Below, piece after piece: positions 29,516 through 37,565 of a stretch of DNA of 64,000 bases; position 1 is the first letter of the stretch; the number at the start of each line of letters is the position of its first letter. Below the pieces are notes generated by a model. The model searched no databases. It was given only the letters and a program-made list of their open reading frames with translations, and was not told where the DNA came from. Origin of the DNA: Janthinobacterium sp. LM6 (GTDB taxonomy: Bacteria > Pseudomonadota > Gammaproteobacteria > Burkholderiales > Burkholderiaceae_D). The position numbers were made by a program, and so were the translations under genes. The stretch lies in NCBI RefSeq assembly GCF_002002885.1, contig NZ_CP019510.1, positions 372,001 to 436,000 on the forward strand, written 5' to 3'.

Positions 29516-30282
29516 CGATTTTTACCTTGCACAACGCGCGCGGCATGCGCGTGGCCATCGATACGCACGATGCCAGCGTGCGGGCCTGGTGGGCGCCCGA
29601 CCGTTATGGCCGCCTGGCCGATGTGCTGGGCGCGGCGCTCCCAGCGGCGCGGTCCTCCGTGGGCTGGCGGTGCGCGCCGCCGGACGACGGCCACTTGCAG
29701 TTGGCGCTGGCGAAAGATGGCCTGTCGGTGCGCCTGACCTACCGGTTTGACGACGATGGCAGCCTGCAGCTCGACTGCGCCGCCACGGCCGATACGGTTT
29801 CCCGTTTCTCTCTTGCCGCGCCCCGCTTCAATCTGCAGGGCCACCATGCCAGTGTGGGCGACCATGTGCTGCGCCTGGCCGCCGACCGTTACCGGCCTGG
29901 CGGCCTGGCGTGCAGCACTGCGCTCGACGTGGCGGGCAGCGCGTTTGACTTCCGCCAGCCGGCGCCGCTCGCATCGCGCCTGGCCTGGCCCGCGCTGGTG
30001 AACTTGCCGGGATTTCGGCATGACTTTTACTGGACCGGCAGCGGCCAGTTGCACGAGGTGGCGCGGGTTGCCGATCCCGCGTCCGGCCGGGTCTTGCGTT
30101 TTTCCAGCACCCAGGACAGCTGCCATCTGTATTCCGATGCGTGCTGTTTTTCCCTGCTGGCGCAGGGTGTGGAAATGCAGCCGGGACAGGCGATGCGCTT
30201 CAAGCTCGCCTACCGTTTGGGCGTGCAGGATCTCGATGCGTTTGACATATCCGAACCGGTATCAATGATGTCAAATAAGTGA
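29512..30282 (+). CDS. Shortened aldose-1-epimerase-like protein, probable pseudoenzyme
   Basis: 256 residues, against about 330-350 in galactose mutarotases. Recognisable parts are the NLQGH...GDHVLRLAADRYRP segment, AFDFRQPAPL and the LPGFRHDFYW strand. The N-terminal part that normally holds NRI and the first catalytic His is replaced by a short linker. The NHxYFNL motif with the second His reads APRFNL, and the Glu-bearing GFCLETQ-like strand reads FSLLAQ. I therefore expect sugar binding at most. It is coupled to xylR by ATGA. Its last codons overlap the candidate dgoK operator. Confidence 0.65.
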   Translation: MTIFTLHNARGMRVAIDTHDASVRAWWAPDRYGRLADVLGAALPAARSSVGWRCAPPDDGHLQLALAKDGLSVRLTYRFDDDGSLQLDCAATADTVSRFSLAAPRFNLQGHHASVGDHVLRLAADRYRPGGLACSTALDVAGSAFDFRQPAPLASRLAWPALVNLPGFRHDFYWTGSGQLHEVARVADPASGRVLRFSSTQDSCHLYSDACCFSLLAQGVEMQPGQAMRFKLAYRLGVQDLDAFDISEPVSMMSNK

Positions 30283-30287
30283 TTGGT
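30247..30287 (+). promoter_or_regulatory. Candidate operator pair upstream of dgoK
   Basis: ATATCC-GAAC-CGGTATCAAT at 30247-30266 and AAGTGATTGGT at 30277-30287, 80 bp before the dgoK start. Both blocks match those upstream of chvE (20284-20328). TTGACA at 30242-30247 could be a -35 element, but the -10 at the matching distance is poor, so an activator may be needed. The site overlaps the 3' end of the mutarotase-like gene. Confidence 0.6.
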
Positions 30288-30366
30288 CAGATATGCGGGG
30301 CAGTTCTACCATGGGGTAGTTTTTCCCTCATTTATTTTTGTCCTGACCGACGCTGCGAACCTGCCC

Positions 30367-31380
30367 ATGAACATACTCACCATCGATGCCGGCACCACCA
30401 ATACGCGTACCTTGCTGTGGCGCGCGGGCGCCGTCGTCGCTCAGGCGCAGCTGGAAACGGGCGTGCGCAATACCGCCATCGATGGCCATAACGGCGCGCT
30501 GAAACAGGCGCTGCGCGACACCATCGCCTGCGTGCTGGCCAGCGCGGGCATCGCGCCGTCCGAGGTGGACCTGGCGCTCGCCTCGGGCATGATCACTTCG
30601 CCCATGGGGGTGCGGGAAGTGCCGCATTTGCCGGCGCCCGCCGGCTTGGCCCAGCTGGCGCAAGGCATGCAGGCGGTGGAATTGCCCGACGTGCTGGCGC
30701 AGCCCCTGTGGCTGATTCCCGGCGTGCGCAACCAGCATGGCGCCGTCGGCCTGCATAACGTCGAAGCGATGGACATGATGCGCGGCGAAGAGACGGAAGT
30801 CGTCGCGCTGCTCGAGCGCCTGCAGTTGCGGGGCGCGGCGACCCTGATCATGCCTGGCTCGCATACCAAGCTGATCTGCGTGGACGAGCAGCGCCGCATC
30901 CTCGGCTGCAGCACCACCATCGCGGGCGAGCTGCTGCAGGCGATCACGCAGCACACCCTGATCAAGCAATCGGTCGATGGCGGTTTTGCGCAAACCCTGG
31001 TGCCGAAAATGCTGCTGGCCGGCGCCGCCGCGGCGCAAAAAACGGGGCTGGCGCGCGCCTGCTTCAGCGTGCGCACCCTGGGCCAGTTCAGCGCCGTCGA
31101 GTGCAATGAGCGCGCCAATTTCCTGATGGGCGCCGTCCTCAGTGGCGACTTGCTGGCGCTGCGCAACAGCACCGCCATCCAGATGCGGCCCGATACCCCG
31201 CTCGTCATTACCGGCAAGCCCATGCTGCGCCAGGCGCTCGGGCTGCTGATCGAAGAACATGGATTTTTTTATGGCAAGCGCATCATCGTCGACGACCAGC
31301 AGCAAGCCAATCTGGCCGGTCACGGTGCGCTGCTGATCGCCGCCGCGCGCGGCTTGATTTCCCCGCAGGAGACAGTATGA
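30367..31380 (+). CDS. dgoK: 2-keto-3-deoxygalactonokinase DgoK
   Basis: A 337-residue kinase of the ASKHA fold. The N-terminus NILTIDAGTTNTRTLLW is the phosphate-1 motif, GSHTKLICVD and MPGSHTK are typical of DgoK, and LVITGKPMLRQAL closes the ATP site. It phosphorylates 2-keto-3-deoxygalactonate, giving KDPGal for the aldolase at 34033. ATG 30367 is chosen because it begins the conserved strand; an open frame back to 30283 would overlap the operator. The stop overlaps the following gene by ATGA. Confidence 0.92.
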   Translation: MNILTIDAGTTNTRTLLWRAGAVVAQAQLETGVRNTAIDGHNGALKQALRDTIACVLASAGIAPSEVDLALASGMITSPMGVREVPHLPAPAGLAQLAQGMQAVELPDVLAQPLWLIPGVRNQHGAVGLHNVEAMDMMRGEETEVVALLERLQLRGAATLIMPGSHTKLICVDEQRRILGCSTTIAGELLQAITQHTLIKQSVDGGFAQTLVPKMLLAGAAAAQKTGLARACFSVRTLGQFSAVECNERANFLMGAVLSGDLLALRNSTAIQMRPDTPLVITGKPMLRQALGLLIEEHGFFYGKRIIVDDQQQANLAGHGALLIAAARGLISPQETV

Positions 31381-33107
31381 GCAACAACAAGAACAAGCGT
31401 CCCTTGCGTTCGCAAGCGTGGTTTGGCGGCGACGACAAGGACAGTTTTATTCATCGCAGCTGGATGAAGAACCAGGGCTATCCCAGCGACGCCTTCGATG
31501 GCCGTCCCGTCATCGGCATCTGCAATACCTGGTCCGAACTGACCCCCTGCAATGGCCATTTCCGCGACCTGGCCGAGATGGTCAAGCGCGGCGTGCTTGA
31601 AGCAGGCGGTTTTCCCGTCGAATTTCCCGTCATGTCGCTGGGCGAGACGAATCTGCGACCGACGGCCATGCTGTTCCGTAACCTGGCCAGCATGGATGTG
31701 GAAGAATCGATCCGCGCCAACCCGATCGACGGCGTGGTGCTGCTGACGGGCTGTGACAAGACTACCCCGGCCCTGCTGATGGGCGCGGCCAGCGTGGACT
31801 TACCCACCATCGTGCTGTCGGGCGGCCCCATGTTGAACGGGAATTACCGGGGCAAGCCGATCGGTTCTGGCACGGACGTATGGAAATTTTCCGAAGACGT
31901 GCGCGCCGGGCGCATGACCTCAAACGAATTCAAGCAGGCCGAATCGTGCATGTCGCGCTCCGCCGGCCACTGCATGACCATGGGCACGGCTTCCACCATG
32001 GCCAGTATGGTCGAGGCGCTGGGCGTGACCTTGCCCGGCAATGCGGCCATTCCCGCCGTCGATGCGCGCCGCAAGCTGCAGGCGCAGCTGACGGGTCGGC
32101 GCATCGTCGACATGGTGCATGAAGACCTGAAACTGTCGCAGATCCTCACGCGCGAAGCGTTTGAAAACGCCATCATGGTCAACGGCGCCATCGGCGGCTC
32201 GACCAATGCCGTGATCCACCTGCTGGCCATCGCCGGGCGCATCGGCGTGGACATGCGCCTGGGCGACTGGGACCGCCTGGGCCGCGACATTCCCTGCCTG
32301 CTGAACCTGATGCCGTCGGGCCAGTACCTGATGGAAGATTTTTACTATGCGGGCGGTCTGCCCGTGATCATCCGCGACTTGCTGGGCAAATTGCATGGCG
32401 AGGCGCTCACCGTCACGGGCGCCAGCATGGCCGTCAACGTGGCCGAAGCGGAAAATTTCAATCCCGAGGTGATCACGCCGCTGGGGCAGCCATTCAAGGA
32501 CGAAGGCGGCATCGCCGTCCTGCATGGCAACCTGGCCCCGCGCGGCGCCGTCATCAAGCCTTCCGCCGCTTCGCCGGAGCTGATGCAGCACCGTGGCCGC
32601 GCCGTCGTCTTCAACAGCATCGAGCACTATAAAAAGCGCGTCGACGATCCGGCCCTCGATATCGATGCCAGCTGCGTGATGGTGCTGCAAAATTGCGGCC
32701 CGCAGGGCTATCCGGGCATGGCCGAAGTGGGCAATATGGGACTGCCGAAAAAACTGCTGGAGCAGGGCGTGCGCGACATGGTGCGCATCTCGGATGCGCG
32801 CATGAGCGGCACGGCCTACGGCACGGTGGTGTTGCACGTGGCGCCGGAAGCGGCCGTGGGCGGGCCGCTGGCGCTGGTGCGCGACGGCGACATGATTGAA
32901 CTGGACGTGGCTGGACGACGCTTGCACCTGGACGTCGACGAGGCCGAGCTGGCGCGCCGGCGGGCGGAATGGAGTGCGCCGCCGCCGGCCATGCAGGGCG
33001 GCTACCAGTCGATGTACATCAAGCACGTGACGCAGGCCGACGAAGGCGCGGACCTCGACTTCCTCGTCGGTTGCCGGGGCTCCGCAGTTCCGCGCGAATC
33101 ACATTGA
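31377..33107 (+). CDS. IlvD/Edd-family dehydratase, arabonate/galactonate type
   Basis: A 576-residue dehydratase. Cysteines for the iron-sulphur cluster are in NTWSELTPCNGH, LTGCDKTTPALLM and SAGHCMTMGTAS. The N-terminus PLRSQAWFGGDDKDSFIHRSWMKNQGYP marks the L-arabonate dehydratase subgroup (Rhizobium, Azospirillum AraC); members also use D-galactonate and D-fuconate. Placed between DgoK and a KDPGal aldolase, galactonate is a likely substrate. It is clearly different in sequence from the xylonate-type dehydratase at 22490, so the two probably serve different sugar acids. Confidence 0.88.
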   Translation: MSNNKNKRPLRSQAWFGGDDKDSFIHRSWMKNQGYPSDAFDGRPVIGICNTWSELTPCNGHFRDLAEMVKRGVLEAGGFPVEFPVMSLGETNLRPTAMLFRNLASMDVEESIRANPIDGVVLLTGCDKTTPALLMGAASVDLPTIVLSGGPMLNGNYRGKPIGSGTDVWKFSEDVRAGRMTSNEFKQAESCMSRSAGHCMTMGTASTMASMVEALGVTLPGNAAIPAVDARRKLQAQLTGRRIVDMVHEDLKLSQILTREAFENAIMVNGAIGGSTNAVIHLLAIAGRIGVDMRLGDWDRLGRDIPCLLNLMPSGQYLMEDFYYAGGLPVIIRDLLGKLHGEALTVTGASMAVNVAEAENFNPEVITPLGQPFKDEGGIAVLHGNLAPRGAVIKPSAASPELMQHRGRAVVFNSIEHYKKRVDDPALDIDASCVMVLQNCGPQGYPGMAEVGNMGLPKKLLEQGVRDMVRISDARMSGTAYGTVVLHVAPEAAVGGPLALVRDGDMIELDVAGRRLHLDVDEAELARRRAEWSAPPPAMQGGYQSMYIKHVTQADEGADLDFLVGCRGSAVPRESH

Positions 33108-33122
33108 AAAACAAGGAAAAAA

Positions 33123-34019
33123 ATGATGGGGACACGGGCCCAATTACTGGTCGATGCGCAGAATTTCCTCGGCGAGGGCGTGCGCTGGTGCGAACGCAGC
33201 GGCCGCGTTTTCTGGACGAATATCGAAGGCTGCCAGCTGCATGCGCTGGTGCTGGCCACGGGCGAGCGCCAGATGTGGGCCATGCCGGAGCGCCTGGCGT
33301 GCTTCGCGCTGACGGACAGCGACGATGTGTTGCTGCTGGGCCTGGCTTCGCGCCTGGCCTGGTTTGACGCGCGCAGCGGGGCCGTCACGCCCTTGCACAC
33401 GGTGGAGGGCGATTTGCCCATGACGCGCCTGAACGATGGCCGCTGCGATCGCCAGGGACGCTTTGTCTTCGGCACGCTCGATGAGCGCCCTTGCCGCGAT
33501 GCCGTCGCCAGCTTCTACCGCCTCAACCTGGACCTGACCCTGGAGCGTCTGCCGCTGCCGCAGATCGCCATCTCGAACAGCATCTGCTTCAGCGTCGATG
33601 GCACGGCCATGTACTTCTGCGACTCGATGAAGAAGGCGATCTACCGCTGGGACGATTATCTGGGGGGCGACGCCAGCCGGGTGCGGGTGTTTGCCGTGCT
33701 CGATCCCGGCCCCGGCGCGGCCGACGGCGCCACCATCGATGCGGATGACTACCTGTGGAGCGCGCAATGGGGGGCAGGCAGGGTCTTGCGCTTCGCGCCG
33801 GACGGCAGCGTCGAGCGCGCGATAGCCTTGCCCGTGTCGCAGCCCAGCTGCGTGAGCCTGGGCGGGCCGTACTACGACGAATTGTTCGTCACCACGGCGC
33901 AGGAGAGCTTGAGCGCGGCCCAACTGGCGAGCGAACCGCTGGCCGGGGGATTGTTTCATGCGCGCCAGGTGGGCGTGCGCGGTTTGCCGGAAGTGCGCTT
34001 TGGCGCCCTGCCGGCCTGA
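33123..34019 (+). CDS. SMP-30/gluconolactonase-family sugar lactonase
   Basis: A 298-residue six-bladed beta-propeller. NFLGEGVRWCERSGRVFWTNI holds the metal-binding glutamate, NDGRCDRQGRFVFGTLD the Asn/Asp residues, and SNSICFSVDGTAMYFCDS the second conserved Asn/Asp set. It would open the aldono-lactone made by a sugar dehydrogenase. The start is ATG 33123 with ACAAGGAAAAAA before it; ATG 33126 is equally possible. It is the only lactonase in the sugar region, so it may serve both pathways. Confidence 0.88.
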   Translation: MMGTRAQLLVDAQNFLGEGVRWCERSGRVFWTNIEGCQLHALVLATGERQMWAMPERLACFALTDSDDVLLLGLASRLAWFDARSGAVTPLHTVEGDLPMTRLNDGRCDRQGRFVFGTLDERPCRDAVASFYRLNLDLTLERLPLPQIAISNSICFSVDGTAMYFCDSMKKAIYRWDDYLGGDASRVRVFAVLDPGPGAADGATIDADDYLWSAQWGAGRVLRFAPDGSVERAIALPVSQPSCVSLGGPYYDELFVTTAQESLSAAQLASEPLAGGLFHARQVGVRGLPEVRFGALPA

Positions 34020-34032
34020 CAGGAGAGAGCAT

Positions 34033-34686
34033 ATGCAAAAACATACGGTTTTCGAGGGCATCCTCGAACGGGGCATGGTCGGCATCGTGCGCGCCCCTTC
34101 GGCGCAGGCGGCCGTGCAGATCGCCGAGGCGTGCATCGCCGGCGGCATCACGGCGCTGGAAGTGGCGTTCACCACGCCCGACACCCTGGGCGTGCTGCGC
34201 ACCCTGCGCGAACGCCATGGCCATGAGGTGTTGCTGGGCGCGGGCACGGTGCTCGATACGGAGACGGCGCGCGCCTCCATCCTGGCCGGCGCCCAGTTCA
34301 TCATCTCGCCCGGCGTGAACGTGGAGACGATCACGCTGTGCCAGCGCTACCAGGTGCTGTCCATGCCGGGGGCGATGACCCCGACGGAGATCGTCACGGC
34401 CCTGCAGGCGGGCGCCGACATCGTCAAGGTCTTCCCCGCCGAAATGTTCGGTCCAGCCTACATCAAGGCCCTGCGCGCACCGTTGCCGCAAGCGCCGTTG
34501 ATGCCGACGGGCGGCGTGACGGTGGAGAACCTGCATGAATGGTTTGCCAGCGGCGCCGTGGCCGTGGGCATCGGCAGCAGCCTGAGTGGCCCGGGCGCCA
34601 CGGGAGATTACGCGGCCGTGACGGCGCGCGCGCAGGCCTTCGTGGCGAAGATGGCGGCCGTGCGTACGGCTAAGTCTTCTGGCTAG
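34033..34686 (+). CDS. dgoA: 2-keto-3-deoxy-6-phosphogalactonate/gluconate aldolase
   Basis: A 217-residue class I aldolase of the KDPG/KDPGal family. The Schiff-base lysine is in ADIVKVFPAE, the catalytic glutamate in GGITALEVAFTTPD, and the phosphate loop is near PTGGVTVEN. The product would be pyruvate plus glyceraldehyde 3-phosphate. AGGAGAGAGCAT precedes ATG 34033. It ends the dgoK run. Whether it prefers KDPGal (DgoA) or KDPG (Eda) cannot be decided by eye; context favours KDPGal. Confidence 0.85.
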   Translation: MQKHTVFEGILERGMVGIVRAPSAQAAVQIAEACIAGGITALEVAFTTPDTLGVLRTLRERHGHEVLLGAGTVLDTETARASILAGAQFIISPGVNVETITLCQRYQVLSMPGAMTPTEIVTALQAGADIVKVFPAEMFGPAYIKALRAPLPQAPLMPTGGVTVENLHEWFASGAVAVGIGSSLSGPGATGDYAAVTARAQAFVAKMAAVRTAKSSG

Positions 34687-34750
34687 CTCCCACGGTGGAG
34701 TAATTCTGCTACGCTAAGGGGGCAATGTCGCACGCCTCATAGACCAGAAT

Positions 34751-35173
34751 ATGTCCAACATCGCCCGCATCCTGCAAGACAGCCGCATCATCGCCATCGT
34801 CGGCATGTCCGACAAGCCCGAACGCGCCAGCCATGAAGTGGCCGACTACCTGCTGCGGCATGGCTACCGCGTGCTGCTCGTCAATCCGGCCCTCGCCGGG
34901 CGCGACGTGCTGGGCCAGCGTGCTTACGCCACCCTGACGCAGGCCGCGGCGGCCGTCGCGCCGGCGCGCATCGACATCGTCGACTGCTTCCGCAAGTCAG
35001 AAGATATTCTGCCCATCGCCGAGGAAGCCATCGCCGTCAAGGCCGGCTGCCTGTGGCTGCAGCTTGACGTCATCAACGAGCAGGCGGCGCAGCTGGCGCG
35101 GGCGGCGGGCCTGGACGTGGTGATGGACCATTGCACAAAAATCGAGCACCGCAAGCTGGCGGTGGCGGCATGA
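34751..35173 (+). CDS. CoA-binding protein (YccU type)
   Basis: A 140-residue Rossmann-like protein. IIAIVGMSDKPERASHEVADYLL near the N-terminus and DIVDCFRKSEDILPIAEEAI with CLWLQLDVINEQAA match the CoA-binding YccU/YneT family. The partner and reaction are unknown. It is coupled by ATGA (35170) to the PPK2 gene. Confidence 0.85.
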   Translation: MSNIARILQDSRIIAIVGMSDKPERASHEVADYLLRHGYRVLLVNPALAGRDVLGQRAYATLTQAAAAVAPARIDIVDCFRKSEDILPIAEEAIAVKAGCLWLQLDVINEQAAQLARAAGLDVVMDHCTKIEHRKLAVAA

Positions 35174-36012
35174 AGGCGCGCACGCAGTTCCGGGCCGGGA
35201 AGGATTTCGACCTGAACGAGGAATTCGCCGGCAAGCGCCTGCTGGGCGCCGCCACCAAGGCGGCCAACAAGAAGCTGACGCCGGCCCAGTGCAAGGCCAT
35301 CGACCGCGAGGAAACCGTGGCCCTGACGGCGCAGATCGCCGAGTGCCAGAGCATGCTGTATGCGCAGCACAAAAAGAAGGTGCTGCTGGTCTTGCAGGGC
35401 ATGGATACGTCGGGCAAGGATGGCACGGTCAAGGCCATCTTCAGCAATATCAACCCGATGGGCATCCGCGCCGTGGCGTTCAAGGGCCCCACCGATATCG
35501 AACTGGCGCACGACTACCTGTGGCGCGTGCACCAGCACGTGCCCGTGAAAGGCGAGATCGCCATCTTCAACCGCAGCCATTACGAGGATGTGCTGATCAC
35601 GCGGGTGCAGGAGATGATCGACAAGGCCGAATGCCAGCGCCGCTATGCGCAGATCCGCGATTTCGAGCGCATGCTGAGCGAAACGGGCACCGTCATCCTG
35701 AAAATCTTCCTGCATATCTCGAAGGACGAGCAACGCGGACGGCTGCAGGAGCGGCTCGATGATCCCGACCGCCAGTGGAAGTTCGATCCCAACGATATCG
35801 CCCAGCGCAAGAAGTGGGATGGCTACCAGCGCGCCTATGAAACGGCGATCCGCGAGACGGATGCCGACCACGCGCCGTGGTACGTGGTGCCATCGAACTC
35901 CAAGACGCAGCGCAACCTGGTGGTCGCGTCGCTGCTGCTGGAAACCCTGCAGGGCATGAAGCTGGAATACCCGGCGCCGGACCCGAAACTGTCGTCTTTC
36001 AAGGTCGAATAG
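35170..36012 (+). CDS. ppk2: Polyphosphate kinase 2 family protein
   Basis: A 280-residue P-loop kinase. Walker A is GMDTSGKDGT (about residues 78-87). FNRSHYEDVLITRV is the lid/Walker B region, and KKWDGYQRAYETAI with APWYVVPSN is characteristic of the PPK2 polyphosphate:NMP/NDP phosphotransferases. It uses polyphosphate to phosphorylate nucleotides or the reverse. ATG 35170 sits in the stop of the upstream gene. The class (AMP- or ADP-specific) is not assigned. Confidence 0.9.
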   Translation: MKARTQFRAGKDFDLNEEFAGKRLLGAATKAANKKLTPAQCKAIDREETVALTAQIAECQSMLYAQHKKKVLLVLQGMDTSGKDGTVKAIFSNINPMGIRAVAFKGPTDIELAHDYLWRVHQHVPVKGEIAIFNRSHYEDVLITRVQEMIDKAECQRRYAQIRDFERMLSETGTVILKIFLHISKDEQRGRLQERLDDPDRQWKFDPNDIAQRKKWDGYQRAYETAIRETDADHAPWYVVPSNSKTQRNLVVASLLLETLQGMKLEYPAPDPKLSSFKVE

Positions 36013-36104
36013 AGGTCAGGGCAATTCAGCGCTGCGCCTGCGGAATCGGCCGCGCTGTGGCATAGTATCCCTCGTCGATAATTCAAACCAGACCGGAGAT
36101 CCAT

Positions 36105-37559
36105 ATGCTGCAGTTGAAAGATCCTACCTTGTTGCGTCACCAGGCTTACGTGAATGGAGCCTGGGTCGATGCCGATGGTGGCCAGACGATTAATGTGAGC
36201 AATCCCGCCACGGGCGAGCATATCGGTACGGTGCCCCTGATGGGCGCCACCGAGACGCGCCGCGCCATCGAGGCGGCCAATGCCGCCTGGCCCGCCTGGC
36301 GCAAGAAGACGGCCAAGGAGCGCGCGGCCGTGCTGCGCCGCTGGCATGACCTGATCCTGGAAAACGCCGACGACCTGGCGCTGATCATGACCACCGAGCA
36401 GGGCAAGCCCCTGCCGGAAGCGAAGGGCGAAGTGCAGTTCGGCGCCTCGTTCATCGAGTGGTTTGCCGAAGAAGGCAAGCGCGTGGCAGGCGAGACCCTG
36501 CAATCGCCGTGGCCGGACCGCCGCCTGGTCATCACCAAGGAGCCGATCGGCGTATGCGCCGCCATCACGCCGTGGAACTTCCCCGCCGCCATGATCACCC
36601 GCAAGGTCGGCCCGGCCCTGGCCGCCGGCTGCCCGATGGTCCTCAAACCGGCCGAAGCAACGCCGTTTTCCGCGCTGGCGCTGGCCGTGCTGGCCGAGCG
36701 CGCTGGCGTGCCTGCGGGCGTGTTCAGCATCGTCACGGGCGCGCCGAAAGATATCGGCGGCGAAATGACCTCGAACCCCATCGTGCGCAAGCTGACGTTC
36801 ACAGGCTCGACCCAGGTGGGCCGTTTGCTGGCGGAACAGTGCGCGCCGACGATCAAGAAACTGTCGCTGGAACTGGGCGGCAATGCGCCGTTCATCGTCT
36901 TCGACGACGCCGACCTGGATGCGGCCGTGGAAGGCGCCATCGCCTCGAAATACCGCAATGCGGGCCAGACCTGCGTGTGCGCCAACCGCCTGTACGTGCA
37001 GGACAGCGTGTACGACGCGTTTGCCGCCAAGCTGGTGGCCGCCGTGGCCAAGCTGAAGGTGGGCAATGGCATCGAGGCGGGCGTCACGCAAGGCCCGCTG
37101 ATCGACGCCAAGGCCGTCGCCAAGGTGGAAGAGCACGTGGCCGACGCGCTGGCCAAGGGCGGCCGCCTGCTGGCCGGCGGCAAGCGCCACGCGCTGGGCA
37201 ACGGCTTCTTCGAGCCGACCATCATCGCCGACGTGACGAACGACATGCGCGTGGCCACCGAGGAAACCTTCGGCCCGCTGGCGCCCCTGTTCCGCTTCAA
37301 GACGGACGATGAAGTCATCGCCCTGGCCAACAACACGGAATTCGGTCTGGCCGCCTACTTCTATTCGCGCGACATCGGCCGCATCTGGCGCGTGGCCGAA
37401 GGCCTGGAAACGGGCATGGTCGGCGTCAACACGGGCCTGATCTCGAACGAGATCGCCCCCTTCGGCGGCGTCAAGCAATCCGGCCTGGGCCGCGAAGGGT
37501 CGACCTACGGCATCGAAGACTACCTGGTCATCAAGTACATCTGCATGGGCGGTATCTAA
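36105..37559 (+). CDS. gabD: NAD(P)+-dependent succinate-semialdehyde dehydrogenase
   Basis: A 484-residue aldehyde dehydrogenase. The catalytic cysteine is in NAGQTCVCANRLYVQD, the general-base glutamate in LELGGNAPF, and TPWNFPAAMITRK and FTGSTQVGRLL bind cofactor. The CVCANR version is typical of GabD. It makes succinate from succinate semialdehyde. Enzymes of this family also oxidise alpha-ketoglutarate semialdehyde, so it could complete a Weimberg pathway from the xylose cluster; this is inference. ATG 36105 follows CCGGAGATCCAT. Confidence 0.88.
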   Translation: MLQLKDPTLLRHQAYVNGAWVDADGGQTINVSNPATGEHIGTVPLMGATETRRAIEAANAAWPAWRKKTAKERAAVLRRWHDLILENADDLALIMTTEQGKPLPEAKGEVQFGASFIEWFAEEGKRVAGETLQSPWPDRRLVITKEPIGVCAAITPWNFPAAMITRKVGPALAAGCPMVLKPAEATPFSALALAVLAERAGVPAGVFSIVTGAPKDIGGEMTSNPIVRKLTFTGSTQVGRLLAEQCAPTIKKLSLELGGNAPFIVFDDADLDAAVEGAIASKYRNAGQTCVCANRLYVQDSVYDAFAAKLVAAVAKLKVGNGIEAGVTQGPLIDAKAVAKVEEHVADALAKGGRLLAGGKRHALGNGFFEPTIIADVTNDMRVATEETFGPLAPLFRFKTDDEVIALANNTEFGLAAYFYSRDIGRIWRVAEGLETGMVGVNTGLISNEIAPFGGVKQSGLGREGSTYGIEDYLVIKYICMGGI

Positions 37560-37565
37560 GGCCGC

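Noticed and set aside
28768..30282. A 504-codon frame combining a shifted xylR reading with the mutarotase-like gene
   Set aside because: The part before 29512 is the wrong frame of xylR and has no protein pattern; the real gene begins at the ATGA at 29512.
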